Shown here: positions 1 through 11,639 of the stretch, piece after piece
Layout: each line of letters opens with the position of its first letter
Position numbering within the stretch: the stretch's first letter is position 1
Assembly: GCA_008360955.1 (NCBI GenBank)
Contig: LUCM01006533.1
Coordinates: 100,336 to 164,335 of the forward strand
Length of the DNA stretch: 64,000 bases
Source of the DNA: Fasciolopsis buskii
Taxonomy: Eukaryota > Platyhelminthes > Trematoda > Plagiorchiida > Fasciolidae
Direction: 5' to 3'
The notes under the pieces: generated by a model
What the model saw: only the letters and a program-made list of their open reading frames with translations
What the model was told of the DNA's origin: nothing
Databases searched by the model: none
Translations under genes and position numbers: made by a program

Positions 1-163
1 GTCCACTGCAATGTGTTCTGAGAGCCAGCAATTAGTACTAGATTCCTGACTTCTATATTACTCACCCAGTCACTCCATCCAATCCTAGCCATACTACGTA
101 GACATTGGTGGTCGAAAACCTCCAACCGACGAACATCCAAGTCTCGCAAACGTACAACAGAAC
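1..163 (-). mobile_element. RTE-like family A fragment, antisense
   Basis: Read on the minus strand, this stretch is almost identical to 12715-12869 of the long family A copy, with one difference noticed near its far end before the two diverge. It encodes part of the post-RT C-terminal region of the retrotransposon ORF (a VRRLEVFDHQ-type segment). It stops exactly at the single N at 164, where a sense copy of the same sequence begins. Confidence 0.8.
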
Positions 164-254
164 NGTTCTGTTGTACGTTTGCGAGACTTGGATGTTCGTC
201 GGTTGGAGGTTTTCGACCACCAATGTCTACGTAGTATGGCTAGGATTGGATGGA
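74..254. repeat. Perfect palindrome, 90-base arms, N at centre
   Basis: Bases 165-254 are the exact reverse complement of 74-163, with the only ambiguous base seen in the window (164) as the spacer. The first mismatch is at 255/73. The same 90 bases also occur at 12715-12804. Beyond the arms the two sides differ and follow two different family A copies. This is either an inverted insertion or, more probably, an assembly join. Confidence 0.9.
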
Positions 255-832
255 TTGACCGCGTGAGTAATTTTGAGTTTAAGAATCTGGTATTGGGTTC
301 CACTTCTCAAAATAGGTTGTTTCATCGTATGAACTCTAGTATACTTCGTTGGTTGGTTCACGTGTTGAGTATGTCGAAAACTCGTCCACTATATCCTGCC
401 CTATTTTGTGTTTTTCTTAACGAACGGAATAAGCCACGTGGAGGTCAACAAATGACGTGGCAACGTGAGATGAGAAAATGTGCAGCGAAGTTAGGTAAAT
501 TGGGTGTTCCACGGCTTCGTGGTTGGGGTCCGAAAAACTCGTCAACTAGCTGGCTGGAGACACTGAAGTACATGGCAGTGAACCGTTGACAGTGGCGATT
601 GTGCTGTCATTTTCTGTCGAATCAGAGTGATTGGAAGAGTGCGTTTATATAGCTGAACTGTGTTTCGTGTGTTAGCTGCAGCGGCGTCTTTTCTTTTCCC
701 GCCTGTGTTGGCCCCTTCCCTGTTCCCGTTAGATATTCAGTTGTTTTATATAATCGTTTAACTCTGAGAAAAGGCAGCGGTCAGTGAGTTTTGCCTTGCT
801 GTTTAACGCTGAACGGTGGTGTGATGATGATG
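165..832 (+). mobile_element. RTE-like family A, 5'-truncated 3' end
   Basis: This is the 3' end of a non-LTR retrotransposon. A reading frame from 179 to 589 carries the C-terminal region that follows the RT domain (RRLEVFDHQ, then LRWLVHVLSM, then a TSWLETLK-like end). A 3' UTR follows with the shared block around 765-815 (aaggcagcggtcagtgag, then ctgtttaacgctgaac), and it ends in a GATGATGATG-like tail near 832. It closely matches 12715-13378 and 35420-36077. The element stops about 250 bases before the G-alpha start codon. Confidence 0.85.
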
Positions 833-1018
833 TTTTAGAACCGTGTTCAGCGCTGATTTGTTTGCAAACGTATTGGGTTCAATTTTAACGTTGCCGTTCC
901 CATTTTGTGTAAATAGGAACACTAATTAGTGCACGTGAGTACATATTTTTTGCACTTTACAACCAATTACTCAATGTTAGTGTCAGTGAACTTCGGATTT
1001 TTCACTTGCTGCGTTTAT

Positions 1019-1038
1019 GCTGCTGTTCCTCCTTTTAG
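1019..1038 (+). promoter_or_regulatory. Candidate 3' splice acceptor upstream of exon 1 ATG
   Basis: A pyrimidine-rich run ends in TTTTAG at 1033-1038, 43 bases before the chosen ATG. It could be a cis-splice acceptor for an upstream non-coding exon or a spliced-leader trans-splice site, since flatworms use spliced-leader addition. The reading frame stays open upstream of the ATG, but that upstream translation looks like untranslated sequence. No transcript evidence is available. Confidence 0.4.
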
Positions 1039-1081
1039 GTTTGGAACGTTTTTGTCGCGCATCTTATCCCTACTCCGTGCA

Positions 1082-1384
1082 ATGTCGGATTCTCTCCGAA
1101 TGCTTACTTGTTGTGCCGTTCCCAGCACATCTCATACGAGTGCGGAACTTCTCCGGTGGCAGCGTAAGCGGAATCGAGAGATTGAACGTGATTTAAGGAA
1201 GGAGAAAAACAAACTTCGTCGGCGCCAGATGATCCTTCTGCTCGGTACGGGTGAAAGTGGAAAGAGCACGTTTTTAAAGCAGATGAAGATAATCAATGGC
1301 AAACGATTTTCTCCCAAAGAGTTAGAACTACTAAAAGATATTATTTATGATAATATCTATAAGGGTGTGCTTTTTCTGCTTCAA
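1082..1384 (+). CDS. G-protein alpha subunit, G12/13 class, exon 1
   Basis: This is the first coding exon (101 codons) of a heterotrimeric G-protein alpha subunit, which binds GTP at the inner plasma membrane and passes signals from seven-helix receptors. The P-loop GTGESGKST is complete at residues 55-63, followed by FLKQMKIINGK. A charged N-terminal helix (RNREIERDLRKEKNK) precedes it. Two adjacent cysteines at residues 10-11 are the likely palmitoylation site. Glycine 2 is absent, so myristoylation is unlikely, as in G12/13 and Gq. The start at 1082 is chosen because the sequence before it looks non-coding; the ATG at 1100 is the alternative. The exon ends in phase 0 at CAA followed by the donor GTAAGT. 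It joins in frame to exon 2 to give LLQ-ARESLGFPW, matching the G13-type VLVDAREKL...IPW segment. A family A retrotransposon end lies just upstream. Confidence 0.9.
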
Positions 1385-2226
1385 GTAAGTTTATACCTTT
1401 TGAGCAGTTTTGTTTGCTTTGACGTTTTGTTTCTTCTCTAAATGGCATGATTTACAGAGTGTATTTGTTTGCAAATCGTTTGCCAGTAATGCGTAAATAC
1501 GTGGTATTTTCGACATTAAACGTCACGAACTTTCTCTGTTAGCAAAACATCTGCCGTTCTGCGCCTTTTTTGCGATATTTTCGAATGATGTCAAATCCGT
1601 TTGGAATTCACCCGACTGGCTTAAGATTTTTGTCTAGTAGGTCTGAGATGTGACGTATCTGATAATAACGTGCACATCCCTATTGCCGGGTGCACAGATT
1701 ATATGTGCATCGCCGCATAATTTGCGAGCGGACTGTTGACGGCAGTTCTCTGTTGCACTGCTCGTTTCCATAGCTGACCCACGAAAACTTTATATGCCGC
1801 GCCAGGTTTAAGAGTCTTGGTTTCATGCACTCCTCCTGATGCAATGGGCTACGGCGGCTGTGAAGAGCGCGCATTTCATCTCCATGTCGTCGGATATCCA
1901 TCGGAATCCATGATTCCTCTGTGGACTTCATGCTACCCATTTGCCCAAACTGAAGTTGAGGGCTAACTTAAGGGATCCCACCCCAATCCTTTGATCAAAT
2001 GGTCTGATCAACAAAGCGGTAGGACGACCTGAGGGCCACGTAACCCACCAGGGACTGGTGACTAATTGCCCAGTTCCTAAGCCATTTGAATGCGACTAGA
2101 TGTCCTGAATGTCTGTTACACCATTTTTCTACAGATGCCGATGAGCTTAAGCTTATTTATCGTAGGTCGCCGGTTATTGGTTTGGAATGAGGGTTTAGTC
2201 AACTCTACTAGAATGATTACCAAAGA
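1385..2226. other. Intronic stretch, nothing assigned
   Basis: No splice-consistent exon or recognisable protein was seen. The part around 1900-2220 has the higher GC content and texture of repeat DNA, but I could not match it to another copy in this window. Confidence 0.5.
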
Positions 2227-2589
2227 TTAGTCAACCCATTGGAGAGCCCCGAGCGTTCGCCTTCGTTCTGGCACTTTAGTAGGAGCATCTTCGCCAAGTG
2301 AAGGCAGTGCGTAGAACTTCCTTGGCAGGGGGTGCATGAGACGCCGGTCAGTTGGAATCACTTCAGGGAGAGTACTCGTCTCGGATCCCGAGACATCCAC
2401 CGGCGATTGTGCTGCGGTATTTGGAGGTAGTGGCGACCATATGAATGAGAAAAATGACAAGCGAATTATAAACTGATGCAGATCGTCATGGTTTTTCTCA
2501 AGTTCACAAAGTACATTAAGTTCAATTTTCACTGCGTTTGAAGAGTAGATGTAATGGAAGGGTTGTGGCTCGTAGCTTCTAGGATCCAT
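2227..2589 (-). CDS. Unassigned 120-codon ORF, possibly repeat-derived
   Basis: This is an ATG-started open frame on the minus strand. The translation is low in recognisable motifs, with a proline- and serine-rich middle and an arginine-rich C-terminus ending near ERRRTLGALQ. No TATA box, splice site or conserved domain supports a host gene. Its position in intron 1 antisense to the host gene, between repeat-like sequences, suggests a fragment of a mobile element. I do not recognise the family. Confidence 0.2.
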   Translation of the reverse strand: MDPRSYEPQPFHYIYSSNAVKIELNVLCELEKNHDDLHQFIIRLSFFSFIWSPLPPNTAAQSPVDVSGSETSTLPEVIPTDRRLMHPLPRKFYALPSLGEDAPTKVPERRRTLGALQWVD

Positions 2590-4839
2590 TGATCTATTGA
2601 ATGGAGGAAAATGACAACCTTGACCTTGAAGTTGATAGTGGCATCAAGCCAAATAGGGTCTCGTCAAGTCACACAGTAGAGAATCGCCGTCTGCGACTAC
2701 TATGACCAGCGGATCTGAGATCCGAATCTTCGGTTGTTGAGATGATAGACGTTTAATCCGCTTTTGCGGTTGAATAAGCCCACTATAGTAAAACTGAAAG
2801 TTTTTAGCAGGGAAAACAGAAGTGGCAGGGTACCTTAAAGTTTCGTGGTTCTTAATAAGAATGGCAATTTGGAAAACTAATTTCCGTTTTTAATCGATGC
2901 CTGGTTTAGCGGCTTTGCTGTTTCAAACGCGAACTGTGAGACTGGTTCATTCGAACAGTCTTCTTGATGTTCAGGGATTTTTCTTTCCTTTTTTCGTGTG
3001 TTATATCGTCCATTCGCCGTGGTTCAGATGGCAAATGGTGTATACACAGATTTACAATGTCCATATTGTTGTCCGGGACGGTATCTTACTTGGCCTGTTG
3101 ATACCTCACGTGGTTCTATTCCAAAGTAAATTCCACGATCGTGATTACCTGTTTTGCCGTAGAGATGTGGTCCCTAGGGGCTGCGAGTTACCCTGCTTTA
3201 ACAGCACTCATGCATTTTTCGCCCAAACGATTTCGCTGTTTTTTTTCTTACTTTCATCACATCTACCCATTCTTCCCCGACTGTACCATGTTTTATTTCG
3301 CACACTGTTTATGATCTGGCTGCTGTAGGCATGATAATAATGATAATAACAATAATAATACTAGTAATAATAATTGCAATGCCAAACACTCCATCCCATC
3401 CACTTAGATGTAGATGCACCTTCCATAGGTCCACGACCTCTGTCTTCCTTGACAAGAAAATGACATTCGAATCAATTGATTGTGCGGTTTTTCGGTGCTA
3501 CCTCCCACTAACCGTTTTGTCAGAGAAATCCATTTAACTTTTCCAATGTCTGCTTAGGAACTACCGAATCCGAGTTCCTGTTTACGGTCATCTTTCACCT
3601 GAGGTCGTCATGAGAATTTGTGTTTCTCAGGTTTGCCCCCTTTCACTTTTCCATTCCAATCTTGCTACTAAGATGATTATGAAGAATATCGTTCTATAAG
3701 AGTGGTAGGGTTGAGATTTAATCGGACAATTAACTGTGTGACTCGGACTATATGGACGACGTTATTCTTCTGAATCAGGAACCAAGCAATTTGTGGGAAA
3801 TTATCAACGGTCTAAAGGACTGTGAAGCCCTGTTTAAGATGCGGTCTGGACCTGCAAAATTTAAGTTATTATTTCTCAGTCAAAATAGCATTTTTATTCT
3901 GTGCTTTCAAAAATTGGATTTTTCAGTCGCACTCGGAATAGCCCCCCTCACTCGTTAATATTTTCCTTTTATCTATACCAGTCAGTACAAAAATATGTGG
4001 TATTTTCACACGGATGACCGTGTCCACTGATAGGTTGCGAAACGAAAAAGTGATTGAATGGCGATCGTGTACTCAGAGCCAATAATGCCCTCTAATAAAA
4101 CGTCCAATTCTTGTCGTTATGTTACAATTTAATCCCTATTCTATGCGTTATATGCACATGAGTCAGCCAGGCATTGAACATGGCAAAAGATAAAAGTCAA
4201 GCGGACAAACGTCATCAGAATCCTGATTTTTTTCTTTTGAGTTCTGTTCTCATTTATTGAGTATTTACTAATCCAAATTTTAATCTTCGTGTGATTGACC
4301 AGCTGCTAAGAAGACTCCAATGGTGTTGTTCTATTCAACTTTTTGTCAATTCATAACTCTGATAGAATAATAAAAGTAGTTGTTTAAGGCGGTGTGTTTG
4401 CAACCTCGGTTTACAGGAAGGAATATCTAAAGATAATTTTAAAAAGTTTTGCCGAAATTTGCATGGACACAGCTTGCTTTCAACCGCAAGCTTGCGACGC
4501 ACCTCTCCGTGGAACAAGAATTGTTTAAGGGTGCTGGAGAAATAAGGTCACTTTCGTGGGCGCCTAATTCATTGGCTTTAAATGTAATAAAACAAACCTG
4601 TGGGGCTGTGATACGAAAATGCTGTGCTAATGTTTACAAAAGACCATTAAAGACTGATCATATCTATGTATTACATCGGTTTGGGAACAAGAATGATGTC
4701 AACGCAACAACGCCTAAGCAAAGTTATACAAAAAATGGTTAAAGAGAGAGAATACGAAGCGGTGAGGTGACAATTTTTTTTCTTTTTCACCGTATCCATG
4801 TGACTTTTTGTTTATTTTGGTGTCGTTTTTGAGGTATAA
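2590..4839. other. Intronic stretch, nothing assigned
   Basis: It holds a degenerate (AAT)n tract at 3332-3374 and two open frames (2897-3328 and 4449-4742) with no recognisable domain. Both look like chance ORFs. Confidence 0.5.
3332..3374. repeat. Imperfect (AAT/GATAAT)n microsatellite
   Basis: A run of ATAATAATG/ATAATAAC units interrupted by CTAGT. Similar AAT-rich runs occur at 17706-17739 and near 47905. Confidence 0.8.
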
Positions 4840-5853
4840 GACTAAACAACACCGGTGCCATCAGTTTTGGCTCTAAATGACGACAGTCCTCATCTCTTGG
4901 ACCCCAACCAAGACGGTGTGGAAGCATTAACCGTGACTACCTTCTTCATACGTCTAAGCCAAATCATAGCTTGTCCGCCGAGCCGTTTACTCTGAATGGC
5001 AGACGGTTTTAGGGCATGCAAAATAAGTATCTAAGCCACCGAATGCTATGCAAAGCAATTGCCTCGGTCAGAGGACGGCTGTCTGTACTCGTCGCACGCT
5101 AACGCACTTCATCATTGCTCACCTGATGTTCCCATCAGCCTCGAACAATGCTTCGAAAATATCGGTCGTGAGCTTCCTCAAGGCGGATAATCTAAGTCTC
5201 GCAACCCTAAAGAAAACTGGGCTGTGGCATTGTACACTTCTTCCTTGAGCGAAATCGAGATGTCGTGGCAACGGCACAAGTGTTGCAGGTTCTCGAAAGC
5301 TGTTCTGGATTTCTCATTTCATGATGTGATTTCCTCCGCAATATCTCCATCGGTTAAAATCAGACTGTCGAGTTATTGAGGGCTAGTAAGTATCTCCGAC
5401 GATTTACCACGAGAGATGAACGCAGGCACAGCCTCCTGTCAATCTTGAAGAAGTATCTTGCACCTTGAAGTTGCAATACATACTCGGGTACATCGTGGCT
5501 CAACAAGGGGATATCATTGAAATGCTCTGAGTCAAGGATTACTGTCTAAATGACCAGGTAAAGCGTTCTGTAGAACATCTATGACAGTTGAAAAGGAGTG
5601 GAGATATCGGACAGCTTTGTCGTACTCCAATAGAGACGGCCGAGGGAGGCAAAAGTTGGCTATAAGCCCTAATCCGACCTGATCTGTGACAGTACACCTT
5701 TTTGAGGACCGACATTTACTTCACAAGTAATCCGCTTCTTAGCAAACGGTGTCATAGTGCAGATCTGTCGACGGAGTCGAAGGTTTCATGAAGGTGTAAG
5801 AACACAATGATTGTTGGTTGTCGGAAAACACAGGGGTGCTACAATAGCTGTCG
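4840..5853 (-). mobile_element. RTE-like remnant, RT middle to C-terminus, antisense
   Basis: Read on the minus strand, this is a decayed RTE-like ORF. From 5840 downwards come RT segments (a PTIVAPLCFPTT-like stretch and then a frame resembling the palm region). At about 4900 it reaches the typical end of these ORFs, HRLGWGPRDE, equivalent to RLRGWGPKNS at the end of family A. Several frameshifts and stops break it. Its closest relative in the window is 60150-61363. Confidence 0.65.
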
Positions 5854-5881
5854 GGTGTGTGTGTGTGTGTGTGTGTGTGTT
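5854..5881. repeat. (GT)n microsatellite
   Basis: An uninterrupted GT run of about 27 bases, lying at the 5' edge of the antisense RTE remnant. Confidence 0.95.
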
Positions 5882-5889
5882 TGAGGATT

Positions 5890-7479
5890 TCATTGATGCT
5901 TCTAATCGAACTGGTTCATAGTTTAGTTGTATCGATCTCTTATTGTTTTGGTTATTTTCCCACCTGCATAATGACTCAACAGTGGCCATTAACTTCTTGA
6001 CCTGCTTGCCCTAGGATAATTTTAAGGTTGTTCGTGTTGGTACGGTCTGATCACGCTATGCTGTCATGTTCATTTTGCTAGCTATTAGCTTGTGCACGAG
6101 TAAACTGCTAGAAATATTCCGTGTGTTCTTCTGCGGACAAAACAGACCCGATCGCCGCTTACGCCACAATTGAGTACATTGCGAGGGGGGTAGGTGGGTG
6201 AATTTTTTTGTTACGCGGTATTTGAACTCTTGCCACGAGGTTTATTATGTTGACCGTTTGACCATGGTCACTCCGAATTGGAGATGCATGCTCTGACTCT
6301 TTGTTTGTACTACTATGTAATATGATTCTGGGCCAACACTATACATCAACATTCATTGCGTTACCCCAGTTTTGATCGTTTTATCGTTATTTTCACTTTT
6401 AATCTGTTGGGCTGTTTGTGACTTGCTGTTCTAGGTTCTACAGTCTAGAACGAATGTTGTGAAAGCCAAAGGAAGGTAATCCCTCTGTAGGATATGCACT
6501 GGTTACTAGACGCACTAATAATTGTGGAGTAGGAAAATGTTGTGAACCTGTAGTGTGTGCAACGACCAAGGCAAATTTAACACAAATTGGCGTCATCAAG
6601 GTTTCTCTTACTAATGTGATTTTCTCATCGGATCGATCAGTTCCAACCGCAGCATGAGACGAGGTCACGCATGTCCTCTCTGCGGAGATTCATGTAGTTT
6701 CTAACTGTGATTTTCTCATTTTGTAGTCCTGTGTGTGTGCGTGTGTGTGTGTGTGTTCATGCGTGTGCGCGCTCGCCCGCATCCGGTCTCATATGCATAC
6801 CACCATAATGTACTGGACTGCAATGGAACAGGTGGGCACTAGCCACATTTTTATCGTCACCGCAAGATCTCTGGTCTCCTTACGCATTCCAGATCAAAAT
6901 TTGGATTATTGTCTAATCGGTGCCCCAGTGCCATTAGTTTCAATATGTCTCGTATTCCATGCATGAGATGTATTTCGCAGGCGAATTGATTTCTCTGTAT
7001 ATGTATGCGATGTTTCGACCGTACGCAGGTGAACAGTTTTCTGAACATCTGTTCGCATCAGTGTTCGTTAGATTCTCTTCCGGAAAAAATAACAAAGTTT
7101 TCTCAGATGGCCTGAAGAAGACAAATCCTCCATGCAAAACCACGTGGAGGTTTTTGCTGTGTCAGATGGTATAATATAGTTGAGGGATAGTTACCGTTTA
7201 CGCACCTCGGGTGCTTCTCAACGCTTTTTGACCAGATTTGATTCGGTCCATTTTTTCCCACCAATATCACTGCATTGGTGTGCTGTTGCTTCGATTTCAA
7301 CATCACTGGGCCGACTACTAAAATGCAAAGCGAATGAAAATCTCCCGAAAAATAGCCTTAAGGCAATGAGCAAAAAGAGATGTATAGATGAAGAGGATTA
7401 TCAAATGCGTGAACGCCAGGGCCTGCGGATCTTAGTCATATCACCTAATGTTCCCCACCATCACATACGGGAAGTGTGA
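5890..7479. other. Intronic stretch, nothing assigned
   Basis: It contains a second GT-rich tract at 6731-6756. Several overlapping open frames at 6850-7480 run on both strands, but none shows a domain or credible splice borders. Confidence 0.5.
6731..6756. repeat. (GT)n microsatellite, one interruption
   Basis: A GTGTGTGTGC block followed by a longer GT run. Confidence 0.9.
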
Positions 7480-7820
7480 CTTGATTCACTCGAATCAATC
7501 CACTGTTTAAGGTTTTCATGCCCTGTAGCTGTGTCATCGGATGTCGGCTTCCACCTGCCTCGGAGAGCATCGTAAATCGAGTAGGCGATCTGTGATCGTG
7601 CGCACGACTCGGCCACTTTAATTAGTTTAGTTTCATTACATTTTCTGAAGTCCAAATCCTAGGGTACAGTACTCTACCCCTAGTGTGTCAATAAAACTCT
7701 GCTTAAATACTGTCAGTTCTTGCAAATATTTAAATCGCAACGACCGTACTTCAGAGCCCTACAACGGGATGGATCATGTCACTACTGCGTACACTCGACC
7801 TCTGATCGATAACCAAATAA
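7480..7820 (-). mobile_element. RTE-like C-terminal fragment, antisense
   Basis: On the minus strand the order of segments (KGRVYAVVT, then a GSEV segment, then a long frame ending SEAGG...HENLKQW) matches the post-RT C-terminus of flatworm RTE-like elements, where KGRVYxAAVRSVLLYGSETW is followed by a cysteine-poor tail. It is broken by several stops and frameshifts, so only the ordered similarity supports it. Confidence 0.5.
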
Positions 7821-8479
7821 TATGCTGATACTGTGGAGGCCTCAAATTGGTGAAATTCAGTCTGGCCTTTTAAGTACGCGAAGGCATTTCATCCAACAGC
7901 CGATCACTTGGCAAGACGCAGCTGTCCAAGAAACAGTGCTTTTCAACCTTGTCGAGCTCATCTCTTTAGGAGAACTAGATTCAGCTTTGAGCCAGTTGAA
8001 TCATGTAGTAGAATGCTGTATTTTGTTACCTAACTGACTCTTTGTTTACTAACACATTCCAAATCGAACAGTGTACTGCTAGAAAAGGGCTGGTTCTTAT
8101 AATCATCTCAATGATTGGAAGAAGTTAGTGAATAAATTACCATGTCAAATACCACTTCTAGTTTTGAAGTCGGGCGAAAGATCACCATGTGCATGAACTC
8201 AGCTTCGGATAGTTTCCTTCCTCTTAACTTTTGAACCTCCTTCTTAAGCATGTCCACAAATTGCTTTGTTTTCTACCCCCAGAACAGAAAAATAGGACAA
8301 AAAATAGTGAAAAATCAAATGTAAGATAAAAGTTGAATAACTGTATAGAAGAGAACAGATTCCGATTACAATGGTGTGACTGACTGTGGCACTAAGACAT
8401 ATCAACTGCCTCCAACCATCGTTTGGAGTGATTTTATAGACCCCAACTCGTTAGTCTAATGACCTACACGGAGCGGTTT

Positions 8480-8790
8480 ACTGATTAAGGTTTTCATGTT
8501 GTTTGCCATGTGTTCAAATGGTCATCTCGAATTATCTTCCAAACATTGCCTGCCTCGGAGAATAGCAAAAAACGAGGGAGTCGTTCTGTGGTTATGCCCA
8601 AAACGTGGCCCAGCCATCCGAATTTATTCGTGCTCAGCATTTCTTGTAGAGCTTGAACCCAGTGGCCCAATACGTTTCGCCTAGTTCGTGATATACCGGG
8701 AAATTTTCCCACCATATTTTACCAATACTACAAAGACAATGGTGCTTGAATTCTCGTATCTTCTGGTCTCAACGGCCATTTGACATGATG
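8480..8790 (-). mobile_element. RTE-like C-terminal fragment, antisense
   Basis: The minus strand encodes HCLCSIGKIWWENF, equivalent to the RCLRSIARIWW motif. After a frameshift it continues with FGWLGHVLGITTERLPRF and LFSEAGNVWK, the usual LRWLGHVLRM...RLPR block. This is a different lineage from family A, which reads LRWLVHVLRMSNTRLPY, and belongs with the copy at 51340-51720. Confidence 0.75.
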
Positions 8791-8929
8791 GAGAACTTCT
8801 GACCATTTACTAGTTATGTGGAGTAGATGTGAACTGTTGAACCGTAGTGTTTGCGACACAGGCCGTGCCTTTTGCCAGACCTTGGATGATGCTTTCAATG
8901 CTTGAGGACACTTACTACAAGTTCATTCT

Positions 8930-9171
8930 TCAGCGAAACGTAAACAGTGACAATCGTCTTGTCATTTTCTATGGAGTCAGAATGATTAGACAAGTGCAAT
9001 CGCATTTTGAGTTGACTACTGCGACATTCTTGTCTTTTCCCGCCCGTATAGGTTTATAGCTATCCGCCTTGCATATGCATTCTTTCTAAAACGAAGTGTA
9101 ACTGTGGGAAAGAGGCATCGGCCCTACTGTTTAACGCCAAACTCTGAACGATGATGATGATGATGATGATT
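8930..9171 (+). mobile_element. RTE-like family A 3' end
   Basis: A short 5'-truncated copy. The end of the ORF is followed by the family A 3' UTR in diverged form (gggaaagaggcatcgg, then ctgtttaacgc) and a clean (ATG)n tail at 9150-9171. It shares this 3' order with 165-832, 13270-13378, 14960-15060 and 32430-32525. Confidence 0.75.
9150..9171 (+). repeat. (ATG)n tail of a family A copy
   Basis: Seven tandem ATG units. RTE-type retrotransposons often end in short tandem repeats rather than poly(A), and this position is the 3' end of the preceding fragment. Confidence 0.85.
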
Positions 9172-9690
9172 TAGTACAAGTGCGCGCATGTTGTTCGAAT
9201 TGCTTGCCAATCTTCGACCAGTAGGCTTAACGACGAGCCAGGATTTTTCTAATTGCAGAGCGGAATTTAGCTGCAGTGGATTAAGATGGTGATGTACTCT
9301 ATGCCACAAGCCAATCAAGCGTAGTCCAAAGAAGTAACGGAGACTATGTTGGAAGTTTTTCGCGAAAGACAAAATTCGCCCTACCAGCAAACAAGCAAAG
9401 CACTACCAAACTTCGGATAGGCAGCGCGATTTTACCACTTACACGTATTTTTCGACGGTTTAAATGACTGGGTAATTCCAGGATTCGTTTTGCACTCAAA
9501 AAGCGTAAAATCCAAGGTTCCCGTCCCTTCCTGGACTCAGGGCAGTGCTGTACATTAAACGAGCCGTTCCTAGGTCGCGGATAGGAGAACGGCCACTACT
9601 ATTGTTCCTTAGCCGTGAACAAGACGAATCTCGACCGTGTGGATAAGCGGTCGAAGACAACCAGCGCAGTGTCAAAGACGTGTTGAGTTT
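9172..9690. other. Intronic stretch between two family A copies
   Basis: Nothing assigned. The minus-strand open frame at 9124-9390 is partly the translated (ATG)n tail (a histidine run) and was not kept. Confidence 0.5.
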
Positions 9691-10097
9691 TTGGCTGTCA
9701 CAACGAGATTGCACCTTGACGTGGTGTGAAGGCTTGTGTGCTTCCATGACCCAACGAGCTATACAGAATAGCTTATCTCAAACCGATCCAATCACGCCTG
9801 GAAGACCAATGGGTAGAGGCCTGACGAAGTAGTCCCCTGGTCCTCCAAGTCGGGGTTTGATCTGAGTTAACACCTCGGTCAGAAGAACGAGTGGAAGACT
9901 GATTGATCCAAGTTGATGGGCTTTCACTTAGCTTTACCCCGCTTCCTTGCGGTCAAGTTCTTGTCAGAACCAAAGGCTTTGGCTGAGAATCCTAATCGTT
10001 CTTCTCCCTAGTTTACACACCTACAAAGAATTCCATACTGTATCGGTCGTCGCGCAGGATAATCAGGACCGCGCTGCCCATTGCATCGAGCGCAGGT

Positions 10098-11051
10098 GTG
10101 GTGGGTAGCAATAAGTATGTTACTGCTTCTATTCAACCTATCTCTTCGGTCTCCAACCCAATCTCTTTGATCCTTCTGCCTACGCATAGTGTTCCCAATG
10201 ATAACACGCCGGATACTCGCAACGGTTTATTGTCAGATATTGTAGTAACTGGTTTTCAGTCGGCTTGCTCACATTGTCTCAGAATTCTAAATCTAAATCT
10301 CGGTTCCTTCAATGTGCGCGACCTAATACAGAGTGGCTAACAGGCGTCTTTGTCTGTAACAGTGGACTTACTTTCGATTGATCTCTGCTGCGTGAGTGAA
10401 ACACGACTTCAGGAGTTCAGTAGAGCAGTGATTCAGCTAACTGTGTCTAATGTCTCGTCAAGTTATTCCCTGCACACTTCAGGGGAGGAAGCTGCTCAAG
10501 CTGTGGTTCAGCGCGGGGTAGGAATAGTCTTAAGTGAAAAGGCTGAATCGACCCTTTTAGACTGCATCCCAGTCAACAATCGCTTGTGCGCTGTGACACT
10601 ACAGGGATCAGTCGGCGTCCGAAAGAATAGTTGTGTTAAGCCCAGTTCATTTGTCATCTTGCAATACGCCCCAACAGACTGCAACACTGACGTCGTCATC
10701 CTTGTTCAAAATTGCTTTGACATTGTAGTGGTAGCAGGTGACTTTAATGCACAAGTTGGAAAACTTGGCGCATCGGAAGCCTGTTTAGCTGGCCGCTGCC
10801 CCTGGCCTGCTCATCGGACAGCCAACGGGGAAAGAATTCTCCACTTTTATGCGGACAACAACTTATTCCTATCTGGTTCGAATTTCCGACACAGTTCACG
10901 TCGCACAGTGATATGGTGCTCTAAATCGACAGGTGGTCTGAGTCAGATCGACCATATTGCAGTTATCTACCGTTGGCACGGTTCTGTCCAGAACTGTAGA
11001 TCGTACTGGACCACATACGTCGATTCGGACCATGCGTTAGTTTTAATGTGA
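10098..11051 (+). pseudogene. AP-endonuclease domain of family A ORF (one in-frame stop)
   Basis: This is the N-terminal nicking endonuclease domain, which in living elements cuts the target DNA to prime reverse transcription. The frame is open except for one TAA at 10338-10340. Visible motifs in order are SFNVRDL at about 10308, SETRL near 10398, GDFNAQVG at 10737-10760 (the DxN catalytic pair), QIDHIAVIYRW near 10945 and SDHALV at 11024-11040 (the catalytic SDH). The core residues are therefore kept, although the ORF is split and the following linker is frameshifted. It is the longest ORF in the window (233 codons after the stop) and would be easy to mistake for a host gene. Confidence 0.85.
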
Positions 11052-11639
11052 TTTTTGCTGCAGCTCAACGGTGATCGACGCAGGTCACAAACCCGATTGG
11101 TCGTCGAGCCTCTGTGTGATTCGGCTGTTCGCAACAGCTATGAACAGAAACTATCCGAGGAACTAAGAACTTCGACGAGCAGCAATGTAGACGAGCGGTG
11201 GGATCAAATTTAGCAGGCCATGCAGTTGGCAGCAGATTTCGCCTGTAGTCCTAGATCTAGCACCCTTCAAAGTTACTAGGTCTCGTAAGGATGGCCGGGT
11301 CTGATAGAGCAAAGACTCCAGCTTCCTAACTGCAAGGAGATGAATAAAATGCGTTGACAGTTTCAGCGTCATTTGACGATAAGTCGTGAGAATGACCGTG
11401 AAAATTGGTGGGTTACGGTAGCCGAAGAGATGGAAGTAGTGGCCGCTTCAGGTAACAGTCAAAGACTATTTAAGCTCATACTTGACAGCGATGGGCAGCA
11501 AACTTCGGTTAGTGAAGTCGTGTGCGATGCGGATGGAGAGCTCATCCATTGTAGATAACAAAGGCTGGATCGTTGGGCAGAGCACTTCAAAGGTCAGTTT
11601 AGCTGGCCACACGCGAAAGTATTTAGTTAGCCGTCTGCA

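Noticed and set aside
929..1081. Upstream in-frame extension of G-alpha exon 1
   Set aside because: The frame is open, but the translation is hydrophobic and unlike any G-alpha N-terminus. A splice-acceptor-like sequence interrupts it, and the frame opens without an ATG at 929.
4449..4742. 97-codon + strand ORF as an internal G-alpha exon
   Set aside because: No G-alpha residues and no credible splice borders. The exon 1 to exon 2 join is already in register without it.
10350..11051. Longest ORF in the window (233 codons) as a host gene
   Set aside because: It carries the GDFNAQVG, QIDH and SDH motifs of a retrotransposon AP-endonuclease and is followed by a frameshifted RT.
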